64,000 nt of DNA from Leifsonia xyli subsp. xyli str. CTCB07 (GCF_000007665.1 NC_006087.1:1-64000), one strand, 5' to 3'; positions 1-14,331 are shown, numbered from the stretch's first letter. The notes: a model not told the origin generated them from the sequence alone. Translations and numbers: made by a program.

Positions 1-224
1 CGAATTTGATCCTGAACCTGTGGACAAGTTACCGTGAGGACAGAAGTTATCCCCAGCCCAACCCAAAAAGGGCGGAGATCGCTCCGGTATTTGCACACAC
101 AGCGGTGGATAAATCTGTGAATAATCATCAGCGGCATCCGTGCCTCACCCGATGCGAGTTCTCCGAGGACGGCTCTCGCTCCCGTCGGGGTGATGGTATC
201 CACACGACATGAAGACGGGGAACG
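1..224 (+). promoter_or_regulatory. dnaA upstream region with DnaA-box-like sites
   Basis: This non-coding leader precedes dnaA; rpmH would be expected just outside the window on the other strand. DnaA-box-like 9-mers are visible: TTATCCCCA at 48-56, GGTGGATAA at 104-112 (reverse orientation) and TGTGAATAA at 116-124. Boxes here fit DnaA autoregulation and may add to origin function. A purine-rich stretch just upstream of 225 could be the ribosome binding site. No convincing ORF lies here. Confidence 0.6.
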
Positions 225-1646
225 ATGGCAGACGGCGAAGAGTCCATTTCTGTGGCATGGCAGAGTGTGCTCGACAAGCTCGAGACCGATGACCGCATCA
301 CCCCGCAGCTGCACGGATTCCTCAGTCTGGTCGAACCCAAGGGCATCATGGCCGGCACCTTCTATCTGGAGGTGCCGAACGAGTTCACGCGCGGGATGAT
401 CGAGCAGCGCAGCCGGGTCCCCCTCCTCAATGCGATCGGTACACTCGACAACACTCTCGCCGTCACGACTTTCGCGATCGTCGTCAACCCGGAGATCCAG
501 CAGGAATCGCTCTCCACGGTCGGGGAACCCGAGCCAACGCCGGCGCCCTATCTGGACGTAGCGACCTTCACCGTCGCACCACCGGCCGAGATCACCGCGC
601 CACCCCGCAATGGAGACACCCGTCTCAACTCCAAATACAGCTTCGACAACTTCGTCATCGGGCAGTCGAACCGCTTCGCCCACGCCGCTGCCGTGGCCGT
701 AGCGGAGGCGCCGGCGAAGGCGTATAACCCACTGTTCATCTACGGAGACTCGGGCCTCGGCAAAACCCACCTCCTCCACGCGATCGGTCACTACGCGATG
801 AGCCTTTACCCAGGAATCCGCGTCCGGTATGTGTCGAGTGAGGAGTTCACAAACGACTTCATCAACTCGATCGCCAACAACCGGGGATCGTCTTTTCAGG
901 CTCGATACCGCAACATCGACATCTTGCTGATCGATGACATCCAGTTCCTGCAACGGGCGGTAGAGACGCAGGAAGCGTTCTTCCACACTTTCAACACACT
1001 GCACGATCACAACAAGCAGGTCGTGATCACGAGTGATCTGCCCCCGAAGCACCTGACGGGGTTCGAGGACAGGATGCGGTCTCGATTCGAGTGGGGGCTG
1101 ATCACCGATGTCCAGGTTCCAGACCTCGAGACGCGCATCGCGATCCTGCGGAAAAAGGCCCAGAGCGAGAAGATCCAGGTTCCGGACGACATCCTGGAGT
1201 TCATGGCCTCGAAGATCTCAAGCAACATCCGGGAGCTGGAGGGGACGCTCATCCGCGTCACCGCGTTCGCGAGCCTGAACCGGACGCCCGTCGACATGCC
1301 TCTCGTGCAGACGGTCCTCAAGGACCTGATCACGCTCGACGACGACAATGTGATCGCACCGACCGACATCATCACCAACACTGCGGAGTACTTCAAGCTC
1401 ACCGTGGACGATCTGTACGGTTCCAGCCGTTCGCAGGCGGTCGCGACGGCGCGGCAGATCGCGATGTATCTGTGCCGCGAGCTGACCAACCTGTCGCTTC
1501 CCAAGATCGGTCAGCTCTTCGGGGGACGGGACCACACAACGGTGATGTACGCGAACAAGAAGATCAGCGAACTCATGAAAGAGCGGCGCTCGATCTACAA
1601 CCAAGTGACCGAACTCACCAGCCGGATCAAGCAGAACCACCGCTAA
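225..1646 (+). CDS. dnaA: Chromosomal replication initiator protein DnaA
   Basis: DnaA is the AAA+ ATPase that binds DnaA boxes and melts oriC. The 473-residue product has the usual four-domain plan: an N-terminal helicase-loading domain, a variable Pro/Ala-rich linker (about 85-130), the AAA+ domain with Walker A GDSGLGKT at 174-181 and a Walker B region LLIDDIQFL, and a C-terminal DNA-binding domain with the DnaA signature GGRDHTTVMYA starting near 433. Length is normal for actinobacteria. The ATG at 225 follows a purine-rich stretch. It is followed by the box-rich origin and dnaN, the classical order. The other long frames here are GC-driven shadows. Confidence 0.98.
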   Translation: MADGEESISVAWQSVLDKLETDDRITPQLHGFLSLVEPKGIMAGTFYLEVPNEFTRGMIEQRSRVPLLNAIGTLDNTLAVTTFAIVVNPEIQQESLSTVGEPEPTPAPYLDVATFTVAPPAEITAPPRNGDTRLNSKYSFDNFVIGQSNRFAHAAAVAVAEAPAKAYNPLFIYGDSGLGKTHLLHAIGHYAMSLYPGIRVRYVSSEEFTNDFINSIANNRGSSFQARYRNIDILLIDDIQFLQRAVETQEAFFHTFNTLHDHNKQVVITSDLPPKHLTGFEDRMRSRFEWGLITDVQVPDLETRIAILRKKAQSEKIQVPDDILEFMASKISSNIRELEGTLIRVTAFASLNRTPVDMPLVQTVLKDLITLDDDNVIAPTDIITNTAEYFKLTVDDLYGSSRSQAVATARQIAMYLCRELTNLSLPKIGQLFGGRDHTTVMYANKKISELMKERRSIYNQVTELTSRIKQNHR

Positions 1647-2082
1647 GAGAACCAGTAACTGCGCCGCGGCCGACACACTGGTGAGCCGGGTCGATTTATC
1701 CACAGATCCATCCACAGAGTGGGGACAGCTCGTTATTAACATCTGTGGATAACTTGTGGAGAAGTTCCGGAAAGTCGTCGGATTAATGGGGACGGATTCG
1801 GGGGAGCTGTGAGGAGAGTGTCTCGGGGACTCGGGGGTCGCCGCAGTGTGAACAGGCGGATTCCCCAGCCCATCCACACCTCACATCCTTGTTGTTCCCT
1901 GTGCTGGCCTGGGATCTCGGCAGTTATCCACAGTTTCCACAGCGGTTAAGAACATTAATCGTTAACCCTTCTCTTAGGGCAAGGCGATAACCTCAAGGCC
2001 CGAGAGAATCACAATGCTCTGGCCTGAGCCCAGGGGCTAGGATTTGTGTCGTTCGTATCCGCTTCGCCAGCAGGGAGAGTTT
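1647..2082. other. Origin of replication oriC (dnaA-dnaN intergenic)
   Basis: A 436-bp non-coding gap between dnaA and dnaN carries perfect consensus DnaA boxes: TTATCCACA at 1696-1704, TGTGGATAA at 1744-1752 (reverse) and TTATCCACA at 1924-1932. Weaker boxes include the CCATCCACAGA stretch near 1709 and the CTTGTGGAG stretch near 1754. An AT-rich segment at about 1946-1975 could be the unwinding element. Location, box density and AT-rich block together match actinobacterial oriC. The TTATTAACA stretch just before the 1744 box recurs near 17.3 kb. Confidence 0.9.
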
Positions 2083-3228
2083 GTGAAGTTCCAAGCCAAC
2101 CGGGATGTGTTCAGCGAAGCTGTGTCCTTCGCTGTGAAACTTCTCCCGCAGCGCACGACTTTGCCCATCCTCAGCGGAGTGCTCATCGAGACCACGGAGA
2201 ACGGACTCCAGCTCTCATCCTTCGACTATGAAGTCTCAGCCCAGACTAAGATCGCGGCCGAAGTCGAAGAAACGGGTCGAGTCCTGGTCTCGGGTCGGCT
2301 GCTCGCGGAGATCGCGGCCAAGCTCCCGAATGCGCCCGTACAGTTCTCGACAGAAGAGTCGAAGATCATCGTGAAGGCCGGTTCGGCGAATTTCACGCTG
2401 CTTTCCATGCCTGTGGAGGAATACCCGAGCATTCCAGACGTCAGCGGCGAGGCAGGACTCGTGCCAGCAGAAGAATTCGCCGAGGCGGTCGCCCAAGTCG
2501 GCGTAGCCGCGTCCCGGGATGACGTGACACCGGTGATCACCGGTGTCCAGCTCGAAGTGGGCGACAACACCCTTGGGCTTGTCGCGACCGACCGCTACCG
2601 TGTGGCTGTGCGGGAGATCGACTGGGACAACGGCACAACTTTAGGGGAAACCAAGACCGCACTGGTTCCGGCACGGACGCTCACCGAGATCGGCAAGACG
2701 CTCGGGCATTCGGGCACCGTCTCGATTGCGATCACCAATCGCGACGATCGCGAACTCATCGCGTTCACGGATGACAGGAAGACGGTCACATCGCTCCTGA
2801 TCAAGGGCAATTTCCCTCCGGTCCGCCGGCTCTTCCCCGACCAGGTCGAGAACCACGCGGTGATGAACACCGCCGAGCTGATCGAAGCCACTCGGCGTGT
2901 CTCATTGGTTCTCGAACGGGAAGCTGCGCTCCGCTACACCTTCACCGCTGACGGACTCACACTGGAGGCGATTGGTTCCGAACAGGCCCAGGCGTCCGAG
3001 AGCATCGACGCTCTTCTCACAGGGCAGGAGACGGTGGTTTCGCTGAAGCCGCAGTTCTTGCTCGACGGTCTTGGCGCCGTGCATTCGGAGTTCGTACGCA
3101 TCTCCTTCACCAAGACCGAGAACCCCAATAAGCCGGGTCCGGTTCTCATCACGAGCCAGACCTCGAAAGACCAAGCAGGGGCAGACTCTTACAAGTATTT
3201 ACTCCAGCCCAACCTGCTCCTGCGATAA
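2083..3228 (+). CDS. dnaN: DNA polymerase III beta subunit (sliding clamp)
   Basis: The beta clamp is the ring-shaped processivity factor of the replicase. From the GTG at 2083 the product is 381 residues, the normal length, beginning MKFQANRDVFSEAV. An in-frame start 39 bp upstream exists, but the GTG has a good Shine-Dalgarno (AGGGAGAG at 2072-2079) and matches the family N-terminus. The three clamp repeats are evident: LPILSGVLIE in domain 1, TPVITGVQLE in domain 2 and a C-terminal domain ending in the LLQPNLLLR strand. It sits directly downstream of oriC. Confidence 0.97.
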   Translation: MKFQANRDVFSEAVSFAVKLLPQRTTLPILSGVLIETTENGLQLSSFDYEVSAQTKIAAEVEETGRVLVSGRLLAEIAAKLPNAPVQFSTEESKIIVKAGSANFTLLSMPVEEYPSIPDVSGEAGLVPAEEFAEAVAQVGVAASRDDVTPVITGVQLEVGDNTLGLVATDRYRVAVREIDWDNGTTLGETKTALVPARTLTEIGKTLGHSGTVSIAITNRDDRELIAFTDDRKTVTSLLIKGNFPPVRRLFPDQVENHAVMNTAELIEATRRVSLVLEREAALRYTFTADGLTLEAIGSEQAQASESIDALLTGQETVVSLKPQFLLDGLGAVHSEFVRISFTKTENPNKPGPVLITSQTSKDQAGADSYKYLLQPNLLLR

Positions 3229-3265
3229 GACCTGGCTCAGCATCCACGAGAGAAGAAAGACAATC

Positions 3266-4153
3266 ATGCACATCGGTCTCATCGGTCTCGGACGCATGGG
3301 CAACAACATGAGAGACCGCCTGGAGAAGAAAGGTATTGAGGTCACCGGCTTCGACACAAACCCGGCGGTTTCCGATGTCCCTACACTGGCTGATATGGTC
3401 GCCGCACTGCCCGCGCCCCGCACGGTGTGGGTGATGGTTCCGGCCGGGCAGATCACCGATTCCGTCATCGCTGATCTCGAGCCTCTGCTGGAGAAAGGCG
3501 ATCTCGTCATCGACGGCGGGAACTCGAAGTTCACCGAAGACTTCGCACACGCCGCGCTGCTGGCGCCGAAGGGCGTGGATTTCATGGATGCCGGGGTCTC
3601 GGGCGGGATCTGGGGGCTGGAGAACGGCTATGGTCTAATGGTCGGCGGTTCCAAAGAACAGGTCGAGCGCGTCATGCCGGTTTTCGATGCTCTGCGTCCG
3701 GAGGGTCCGCGCGATGAGGGATTCGTCCACGTCGGGGAGGTCGGTGCGGGCCACTACGCCAAGATGGTTCACAACGGGATCGAGTATGCACTCATGCAGG
3801 CGTACGCCGAGGGATACGAACTGCTCGACACTCGCAAGGACATTATCAAGGACGTCACCGGCACGTTCAAGGCATGGCAGAGTGGCACGGTCGTGCGCTC
3901 CTGGCTCCTCGACCTTCTGGTCCGCGCTCTCGAGGAGGACCCGGAGTTCGAGCACATCGAGGGTTTCGTGCAGGATTCGTTCGAAGGTCGCTGGACCATC
4001 GAAGAGGCTCTGAACAACGCTGTGCCCGTTCCCACGATCAGCGCGTCGATCTTCGCCCGGTTCGTCTCGCGCCAGGAGTACTCGCCCGCGATGAAGGCCG
4101 TCGCCGCGCTACGCAACCAGTTCGGCGGGCACGCTGTGAAGGCTGTGGACTAA
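3266..4153 (+). CDS. gnd: 6-phosphogluconate dehydrogenase, decarboxylating (short form)
   Basis: This enzyme oxidatively decarboxylates 6-phosphogluconate to ribulose 5-phosphate in the pentose phosphate pathway. The product is 295 residues, the short GndA-like class. It starts MHIGLIGLGRMGNNM, a Rossmann nucleotide-binding fingerprint, and contains the substrate signature DAGVSGGIWGLENGYGLMVGG and the catalytic region GHYAKMVHNGIEYA. The frame is open further upstream into dnaN, but the ATG at 3266 fits the family. It lies between dnaN and recF, its conserved place in many actinobacteria. Confidence 0.95.
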   Translation: MHIGLIGLGRMGNNMRDRLEKKGIEVTGFDTNPAVSDVPTLADMVAALPAPRTVWVMVPAGQITDSVIADLEPLLEKGDLVIDGGNSKFTEDFAHAALLAPKGVDFMDAGVSGGIWGLENGYGLMVGGSKEQVERVMPVFDALRPEGPRDEGFVHVGEVGAGHYAKMVHNGIEYALMQAYAEGYELLDTRKDIIKDVTGTFKAWQSGTVVRSWLLDLLVRALEEDPEFEHIEGFVQDSFEGRWTIEEALNNAVPVPTISASIFARFVSRQEYSPAMKAVAALRNQFGGHAVKAVD

Positions 4154-4159
4154 CCCTCC

Positions 4160-5317
4160 TTGCGAGTTACGCACCTCTCTCTGACCGACTTCCGCAACTA
4201 TGGCACTGCGGAGGTACACTTCGAGGCCGGTGCGAATCTGTTCGTCGGCCGCAATGGCCAGGGAAAGACCAACCTGGTCGAGTCACTCGGTTACCTGAGC
4301 GCTCTCGGATCGCATCGGGTGTCGAGCGACCAAGCCATGATCCGCCAAGGGGCCGAGTTGGCTGTCGTCCGGGCGCGCATCCAGCACGAAGCGCGGGAGC
4401 TTCTGGTCGAGGTGCAGCTGAACCGCGGAGCGGCCAATCGTGCTCAGGTCAATCGGGCCGCGATCAAGCCGCGGGAGCTTCCGCGGTACTTTTCGAGCGT
4501 GTTGTTCGCGCCGGAGGATCTGGCCCTCGTCCGTGGGGAACCCGGTGTCCGCCGGCGCTTTCTGGACCAGCTCCTCATCCAGCGGAATCCCCGTTTGTCA
4601 GCGGTGATCGCCGAATACGAACGGGTGCTGAAACAGCGGAACACTCTGCTGAAGTCGGCGCGCGCGTCCCGTTTCCGGGAAGATCAGCTGGGTACCCTCG
4701 ACATCTGGGACGATCGGCTCCTGACACTCGGAGCTGAACTCATCAATGCACGACTCGATCTTATGGCTCGACTGAGCAATCCTCTTGTCGCGGCGTATCG
4801 GTCCGTCGCCGGAGACGATCATCACCCCCGGCTGCTACCCCAGCTGACTATCAGCGGCGCACACGTCGAAGACGAGGATGACGATTCGGTCGCCGACATG
4901 ACCTCCGCATTTGGTGACACGACCGATGTGTTCCGTCAGGCTCTCGCCGGTGTGCGCTGGAAAGAACTCGAGCGCGGTCTCACACTGGTCGGGCCGCACC
5001 GCGACGATGTGCTCTTCGAGCTGAACGGACTCCCGGCCAAGGGCTATGCGAGTCATGGTGAGTCCTGGTCGTTCGCTCTCGCGCTCAAACTGGCGTCGGC
5101 TGAGCTTCTCCGCCGGGAGTCGGTGACAGGGGATCCCGTGCTCATCTTGGACGATGTGTTCGCCGAGCTCGATTGGGCCCGTCGCCGGATGCTCGCAACC
5201 ACCGTTGCCGGTTACGAGCAGGTGCTCATCACGGCGGCCGTGTACGAGGATGTGCCGGCCGAGCTCGCTGCCCACACCATCCGCATCGAGGCGGGTGCCA
5301 TCGTGGAGCCGTCGTGA
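4160..5317 (+). CDS. recF: DNA replication and repair protein RecF
   Basis: RecF is an SMC-like ATPase that loads RecA at gaps with RecOR. The 385-residue product has Walker A GRNGQGKTN beginning at residue 30, a central signature region around LTLVGPHRDD and Walker B DPVLILDDVFAELD near the C-terminus. The start is TTG at 4160, overlapping its own CTCCTT context and giving MRVTHLSLTDFRNY, the conserved family N-terminus. It begins 6 bp after the dehydrogenase and its stop overlaps the GTG of the next gene, so co-transcription is likely. Confidence 0.96.
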   Translation: MRVTHLSLTDFRNYGTAEVHFEAGANLFVGRNGQGKTNLVESLGYLSALGSHRVSSDQAMIRQGAELAVVRARIQHEARELLVEVQLNRGAANRAQVNRAAIKPRELPRYFSSVLFAPEDLALVRGEPGVRRRFLDQLLIQRNPRLSAVIAEYERVLKQRNTLLKSARASRFREDQLGTLDIWDDRLLTLGAELINARLDLMARLSNPLVAAYRSVAGDDHHPRLLPQLTISGAHVEDEDDDSVADMTSAFGDTTDVFRQALAGVRWKELERGLTLVGPHRDDVLFELNGLPAKGYASHGESWSFALALKLASAELLRRESVTGDPVLILDDVFAELDWARRRMLATTVAGYEQVLITAAVYEDVPAELAAHTIRIEAGAIVEPS

Positions 5318-5790
5318 GCGAGGCTTCCAGCGTCTACCTCCGGATGAAAGCGCTTTTCACCGGAACCGTCTCACGCTCACGCCGCAGGCGGGAGGCCGAA
5401 GCGGACTCCGGAGCGCCCAAGCCGTTCGGCGCTGGCCGGGACCCGCGCGGTCTCGGGGACGTTGTGGACTCGCTCGCCTCGCAGATGGGCTGGACAAGCG
5501 CGCTCGCCAAATCCGACCTCATGGCAGGCTGGGTGGAGCTCGCCGGCGAGGAGAACGCCAAGCACTCGTATCCAGAGGGGATCACCGATGGCGTCCTCAT
5601 CGTCCGCTGCGAGACGACGGCCTGGGCGACACAGCTCGGGACGCTGCGCATCGAACTCCTGAGGAAGGCCGCAGAGCGCTTCCCCGACGCGGATATCCAG
5701 ACGATCCATCTTCGTGGACCCCACGCCCCCTCATGGAATCACGGCTCCAGGTCGATTCCAGGGCGCGGTCCGCGCGACACTTACGGCTGA
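5314..5790 (+). CDS. DUF721/DciA-like protein
   Basis: This 158-residue protein belongs by position and sequence to the DUF721 family found between recF and gyrB in actinobacteria. The family includes DciA, which helps load or operate the replicative helicase. The conserved core is visible as LVVDSLASQMGW-like and GWVELAGEENAKHSYPEGI, then an LIVRCETTAWATQL strand and LLRKAAERFP. The GTG start overlaps the recF stop (GTGA). The helicase-loading role is taken from family knowledge. The C-terminal 30 residues are low-complexity and uncertain. Confidence 0.85.
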   Translation: MSEASSVYLRMKALFTGTVSRSRRRREAEADSGAPKPFGAGRDPRGLGDVVDSLASQMGWTSALAKSDLMAGWVELAGEENAKHSYPEGITDGVLIVRCETTAWATQLGTLRIELLRKAAERFPDADIQTIHLRGPHAPSWNHGSRSIPGRGPRDTYG

Positions 5791-5864
5791 ATGCACAAAA
5801 GAAGTCGTCCGCGCGAAGAAAACCCGTCAGACGGGCGATTTCGGGAACTTCCATCCGACATGCT

Positions 5865-7905
<2,041 letters not shown>

Positions 7906-7948
7906 CCAATCAGCATCTGATGAGACGGGACTCGCGGGAGGCGACATC

Positions 7949-10514
<2,566 letters not shown>

Positions 10515-10525
<11 letters not shown>

Positions 10526-10928
10526 CGTCGCCGAGAAACTCGCGAAAAAGTCGTCCCGACGACCCGCATCCGCCAAGCAGGTCCGGCTCAAACTCGTTTA
10601 CATCGATTTCTGGTCGACCGTGAAGCTCTCGTTCCTCGCCGGGATCTGCCTGGCGATCATCGCCATCGTCGGGACCTTCCTCATCTGGATCGTGCTCGAC
10701 CGTACGGGGATCTTCGACCAGGTCAACAGCCTGGTGAAGGACATCTCCGGTGCGGGCGGCGGAGACCTGCGCTCCGTTCTCGGTCTGGGGCAGATGATGG
10801 GCTTTGCATTCGTCGTGGCTATCCTGGACGTCGTCGTGCTCACAGCCCTCGGCGCCGTGTTCGCCCTCCTCTACAACCTGTCGGTGAAGATCACCGGCGG
10901 GCTCCTCGTGGGCTTCACCAACAACTGA
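10515..10928 (+). CDS. DUF3566 transmembrane protein
   Basis: This 137-residue membrane protein is of the DUF3566 type found immediately after gyrA in many actinobacteria. The sequence shows a short basic N-terminal region, a TM helix around residues 35-60 ([21 protein letters not shown] region), a loop with [13 protein letters not shown], and a second TM helix around 95-120. It overlaps the end of gyrA by 11 bp and is probably co-transcribed. Its molecular function is unknown; conservation of the locus is the main support. Confidence 0.9.
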
Positions 10929-10985
10929 TCGGTGCGATTTCGTGCCGTCGGGCAGTTCGGGTATTCTCTTATCTGTTGCCCATTC

Positions 10986-11062
10986 GGGGATATAGCTCAG
11001 GCGGTTAGAGCGCTTCGCTGATAACGAAGAGGTCCGAGGTTCAAGTCCTCGTATCCCCACCA
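10986..11062 (+). tRNA. tRNA-Ile (GAT)
   Basis: A full cloverleaf is readable: the acceptor GGGGATA pairs with TATCCCC, the D-arm is TAGCTCAG...TTAGAGC, the anticodon loop CTGATAA gives GAT, and the T-arm is GAGGTTCAAGTCCTC. The discriminator A at 11059 is followed by an encoded CCA (11060-11062). The tRNA-Ile/tRNA-Ala pair downstream of gyrA is a standard actinobacterial arrangement. Confidence 0.97.
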
Positions 11063-11074
11063 TTCACCATTCCC

Positions 11075-11147
11075 GGGGCCTTAGCTCAGTTGGTAGAGCG
11101 CCTGCTTTGCAAGCAGGATGTCAGGAGTTCGAATCTCCTAGGCTCCA
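11075..11147 (+). tRNA. tRNA-Ala (TGC)
   Basis: A 73-nt cloverleaf starts GGGGCCT and closes with AGGCTCC (one G-U pair). It has the D-arm TAGCTCAGTTGGTAGAGC, the anticodon stem-loop CCTGCTTTGCAAGCAGG with anticodon TGC, and the T-arm AGGAGTTCGAATCTCCT. CCA is not encoded, unlike the neighbouring tRNA-Ile 12 bp upstream. The two are probably co-transcribed. Confidence 0.97.
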
Positions 11148-11275
11148 CACATGTTCTCTTTCGGGCGCGCATGATGTGTCGCGCTTCTTCTCCCCGCCTC
11201 GAATCGTGTCAGCGATCCTGGGGAATGGCTCGGATAGAGCCGGGTTTCGATAGACCCCCTGGATAGACTCAAGCC

Positions 11276-12498
11276 ATGACCACCGTCTCAACGCTTTCAG
11301 CTGAGACAGTGGTTCCGCTCCGGTCGGTCGATCTGTTCTCCGGCGCGGGGGGCTTGGCCTATGGGCTGACGAGCAGAGGCTTCGATGTGTGCCTGGGTTC
11401 TGATGTCTGGAAGCCTGCGGCTGAGACGTATCGGGCGAATTTTCCGGGTCACACCTTCGCAGAGGTGGATGTGCGCGACCTCTCGTCCGCAGACTTGATT
11501 GCTGCCAGCGGTGGTGCCCAACCCGATCTCGTCGCAGGTGGACCACCCTGCCAGGGCTTCTCTTCGGCAGGATCACGCTCTATGGACGACGAGTGCAATA
11601 CGCTAGACGGTATTCACGGTTGGCCGCTGAGGTTCGCCCGCCCGCTATCGTCTTTGATAATGTCGAAGGATTCCTCACAGCTTCGGAAGGCAAATACGTA
11701 GTCGATCTGCTCATTGAGGCAGGCTATGTCGTACGCCTTGAGAAGCTCAATGTGGCTAACTTCGGCGTTCCTCAGCTGCGTAAGCGCGTGATCGTCATCG
11801 CTGCCCTCGGGCGCGTTCCACAACAAATGCTCCCGACGAACAGCGCGTTAGGCGCTCCCGGTGTCTGGAGGGTGGGTCATGGTCTCCCTCCCACTGTGAC
11901 CGCTGCGGAAGCTCTTGCCAAGGTCTCGGTGAGTCGGGGTGATCCCTTGTCGGTCGCCTGAGAGCCCGGTGAGCTTGAGCTGGCTCGAATTCGTGCCCTT
12001 GGTCAGGGTAAAACCATGCGCGATCTTCCCGAACATCTGCAGCATCGGAGCTGGGCGGCGTGAGCAAACCGTCGTGTTCGCGATGGGACGCCAACGGAGC
12101 GTCGTGGTGGCGCGCCCATCGGTCTGCGCCGATTGCGAGCCGATGAGCTCTCCAAGGCGATCACAGGCGCTGCAACGCGAGAGTTCGTCCATCCCTCAAG
12201 AGATCGGACACTTACGCTTCGTGAAGCGGCGCTTCAGAATTTCCCCGATGCGTTCGCATTCATCGGTACAAAAGCCGATGTGGCCACGATGATCGGCAAT
12301 GCGATCCCTCCGAAGTTCGCTGTGGAACTGGCCTCAGCAGTGCAGGCGACATTGGCACAGCCTTTGGATTCCCTGGATCCTGGAATCATCGATTTTCGAA
12401 GCACAAATGCTGAAGCGATGAGCCCGGCACTCAGCAGCGTCGTCAAAATGGTTGAGCAGCGTTACAGGGTGGCAAAGTCCGCACTCGCACTCTTTTAG
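11276..12498 (+). pseudogene. C5-cytosine DNA methyltransferase, broken
   Basis: The remains of a type II modification methylase (SAM-dependent cytosine C5 methylation) are spread over two frames. Frame one has motif I VDLFSGAGGLAYG and catalytic motif IV GGPPCQGFSSAGS with the nucleophilic Cys. After a frameshift near 11,603, frame two continues with RYSRLAAEV, motif VI FDNVEGF and the motif VIII region QLRKRVIVIA. It then hits in-frame TGA codons at 11959-11961 and 12061-12063, and still encodes motif X MIGNAIPPKFA. One frameshift plus two nonsense codons make function very unlikely. The start at 11276 follows a -10-like TAGACT by 6 nt. The next gene is the partner endonuclease. Confidence 0.9.
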
Positions 12499-12507
12499 GA
12501 CAGAATC

Positions 12508-14331
12508 ATGGCTTTGACAACGGCACAATCAGCCGCATACACCAAGCTGCGTCAGACGTCATCGTCGGGGCAAGCGGTTTCCCTGTCGGATGACGCTGTT
12601 CGAGGGTTGATTTTTATCGCTGCGTCCGAACTTGGGCTTGAGGGTGTGATTGACATCCCTCGTGCGGGGGTGCTGAACTTATACGATCCAGAGTTCACGG
12701 CGGACTTCGCATTGGACGGTGAAGACCCACGGGAGCTCTTCGAGCGAATCATTCGCGCAAACCCTGAAGCTGAAACTTTCATCGCCTGCGCGGCCGCTAT
12801 CCACAAGGCACGCTTAAAATATCAGCGTGTTCTGTCCAGTCAGCCGCTCGCTTCGATGGATCAAGTCGCCCCGAGAGTCCTGCTTCAGTACCGTCAGATG
12901 ACATCGCACTCGTTGGCGACCTTGCTCGTGTGGCGAAAATGTCTTTATGACTTAGATAACAGAGCTGCGCAAGAAACGGGATACCTCTTCGAGCCAGTGA
13001 TTGCAGGAGCAATTGGCGGTGTCCCCTATTCTGCAGCGAAGAGTCCAGTGCGACGGGCATCCGGTAAGGGAGGGCGCCAGGTCGACTGCCTCAAAGAGCA
13101 ACGCGCATACGAGATCAAATTGCGAATGACGATCGCGGCGAGCGTCCAGGGCCGCTGGGGCGAAGAACTGCTATTCCCCTCCGAAGTGAAAAGGTCGGGA
13201 TATGTTCCGGTCTTTATCGTTCTTGATCCCACTCCGAATACAAAGCTCAACGAATTGGTCCGTGCTTTCGAGTCCAGTGGTGGCGAAGCCTATCTTGGCG
13301 ATGAAGCGTGGAACCATCTCAAGGCCGAGGCAGGGCCAGAGATGGCCGTCTTCTTGGAGAGGTATATACGCGAGCCACTCGATGACATCTATCGCGCACT
13401 CGATGAAGGTGACCCTCTGCCTCCTCTGTCGCTTGCAGACAAGGGAGATGACATCGATATTGCGGTGGGTCAGTCCATCATCACGATTCGCAGAGATAAA
13501 GCCGAGGTTGTGTCTGAAGGTCTCGACGCCATTCCGGATGAAGGCGCGACTTCCTTCCCGGGGTCGAGTGAGAGACCGCCAGATGACATTCCTGAGCATC
13601 GTGTTGCGGTTCCTGGTGGATCCTTATTTGAGCAGCCGGGAGAGTACGCGATCCGCCAGCGGTTTGCCGCTGGTCTGACAGGTCGGGCAGTACTGGAGCG
13701 TGGAGTCTGCGAAAATCACCTCGCGGACGGTGTCTCCGCAGATGGGACAGGGGCGGCCCGTTCGCCCGTGGACGCGGAGGCCAGACTTCTTCTCGCTCTT
13801 GAGTTCCGAGGCGGCGAGGCCATCGGCGCGGGTGAGCGCCTCCCGGAGCGTCGATTGGACGGCGGTGTAGAGCCGGTCGAGTTCATCATCGGTCAGAGCG
13901 GCGGGCTTGAAGGGGGACATCTTCGCAACATGGAGGATTTCGTCGGAGTAGGCGTTGCCGATTCCGGCGATGAGGCCCTGGTTGCGGAGGACGCCTTTGA
14001 TCTGGGCACGACCCTGTCCGGCGAGAATGGCGGCGAAAACGTCCCGGGTGAATGCGGGGTCGAGTGGATCGGGGCCGAGCCGGGCGACGCCGGGGACCTC
14101 GGCGGGATCGCGGACCACGGAGATGGACAGGCTTTTCCTGGTTCCGGCCTCTGTGATGTCGAGTCCGCTCCCGTCCTCCAGCACCAGGCGGGCCGCCAGC
14201 GGTCCCTTCGACGGCCAACCGGTGGGTGCTGGCGGCGGACCCTGACACCAGCCGATCCAGCCCGCGCGGGCGAGGTGAATGATGAGATGCAGTTCGCCCG
14301 CCGCGATGTCGAGAAACTTGCCGTGACGTGA
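12508..14331 (+). CDS. Type II restriction endonuclease-like protein with altered 3' end
   Basis: This is probably the endonuclease partner of the dead methylase 9 bp upstream. The recognisable part is 12508-13620 (about 370 residues). It contains a PD-(D/E)XK-type signature, Asp193 in RQVDCLKEQ followed by Glu202-x-Lys204 in YEIKLR, in a context resembling the ApaLI-like family, which I name only tentatively. The open frame then continues to 14331 antisense to mutM, giving a 607-residue ORF whose last third is GC-rich shadow. A TGA at 13629-13631 in another frame suggests the native gene ended there and a small indel removed its stop. No upstream disruption is visible, so the catalytic core may be intact. 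Confidence 0.65.
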   Translation: MALTTAQSAAYTKLRQTSSSGQAVSLSDDAVRGLIFIAASELGLEGVIDIPRAGVLNLYDPEFTADFALDGEDPRELFERIIRANPEAETFIACAAAIHKARLKYQRVLSSQPLASMDQVAPRVLLQYRQMTSHSLATLLVWRKCLYDLDNRAAQETGYLFEPVIAGAIGGVPYSAAKSPVRRASGKGGRQVDCLKEQRAYEIKLRMTIAASVQGRWGEELLFPSEVKRSGYVPVFIVLDPTPNTKLNELVRAFESSGGEAYLGDEAWNHLKAEAGPEMAVFLERYIREPLDDIYRALDEGDPLPPLSLADKGDDIDIAVGQSIITIRRDKAEVVSEGLDAIPDEGATSFPGSSERPPDDIPEHRVAVPGGSLFEQPGEYAIRQRFAAGLTGRAVLERGVCENHLADGVSADGTGAARSPVDAEARLLLALEFRGGEAIGAGERLPERRLDGGVEPVEFIIGQSGGLEGGHLRNMEDFVGVGVADSGDEALVAEDAFDLGTTLSGENGGENVPGECGVEWIGAEPGDAGDLGGIADHGDGQAFPGSGLCDVESAPVLQHQAGRQRSLRRPTGGCWRRTLTPADPARAGEVNDEMQFARRDVEKLAVT

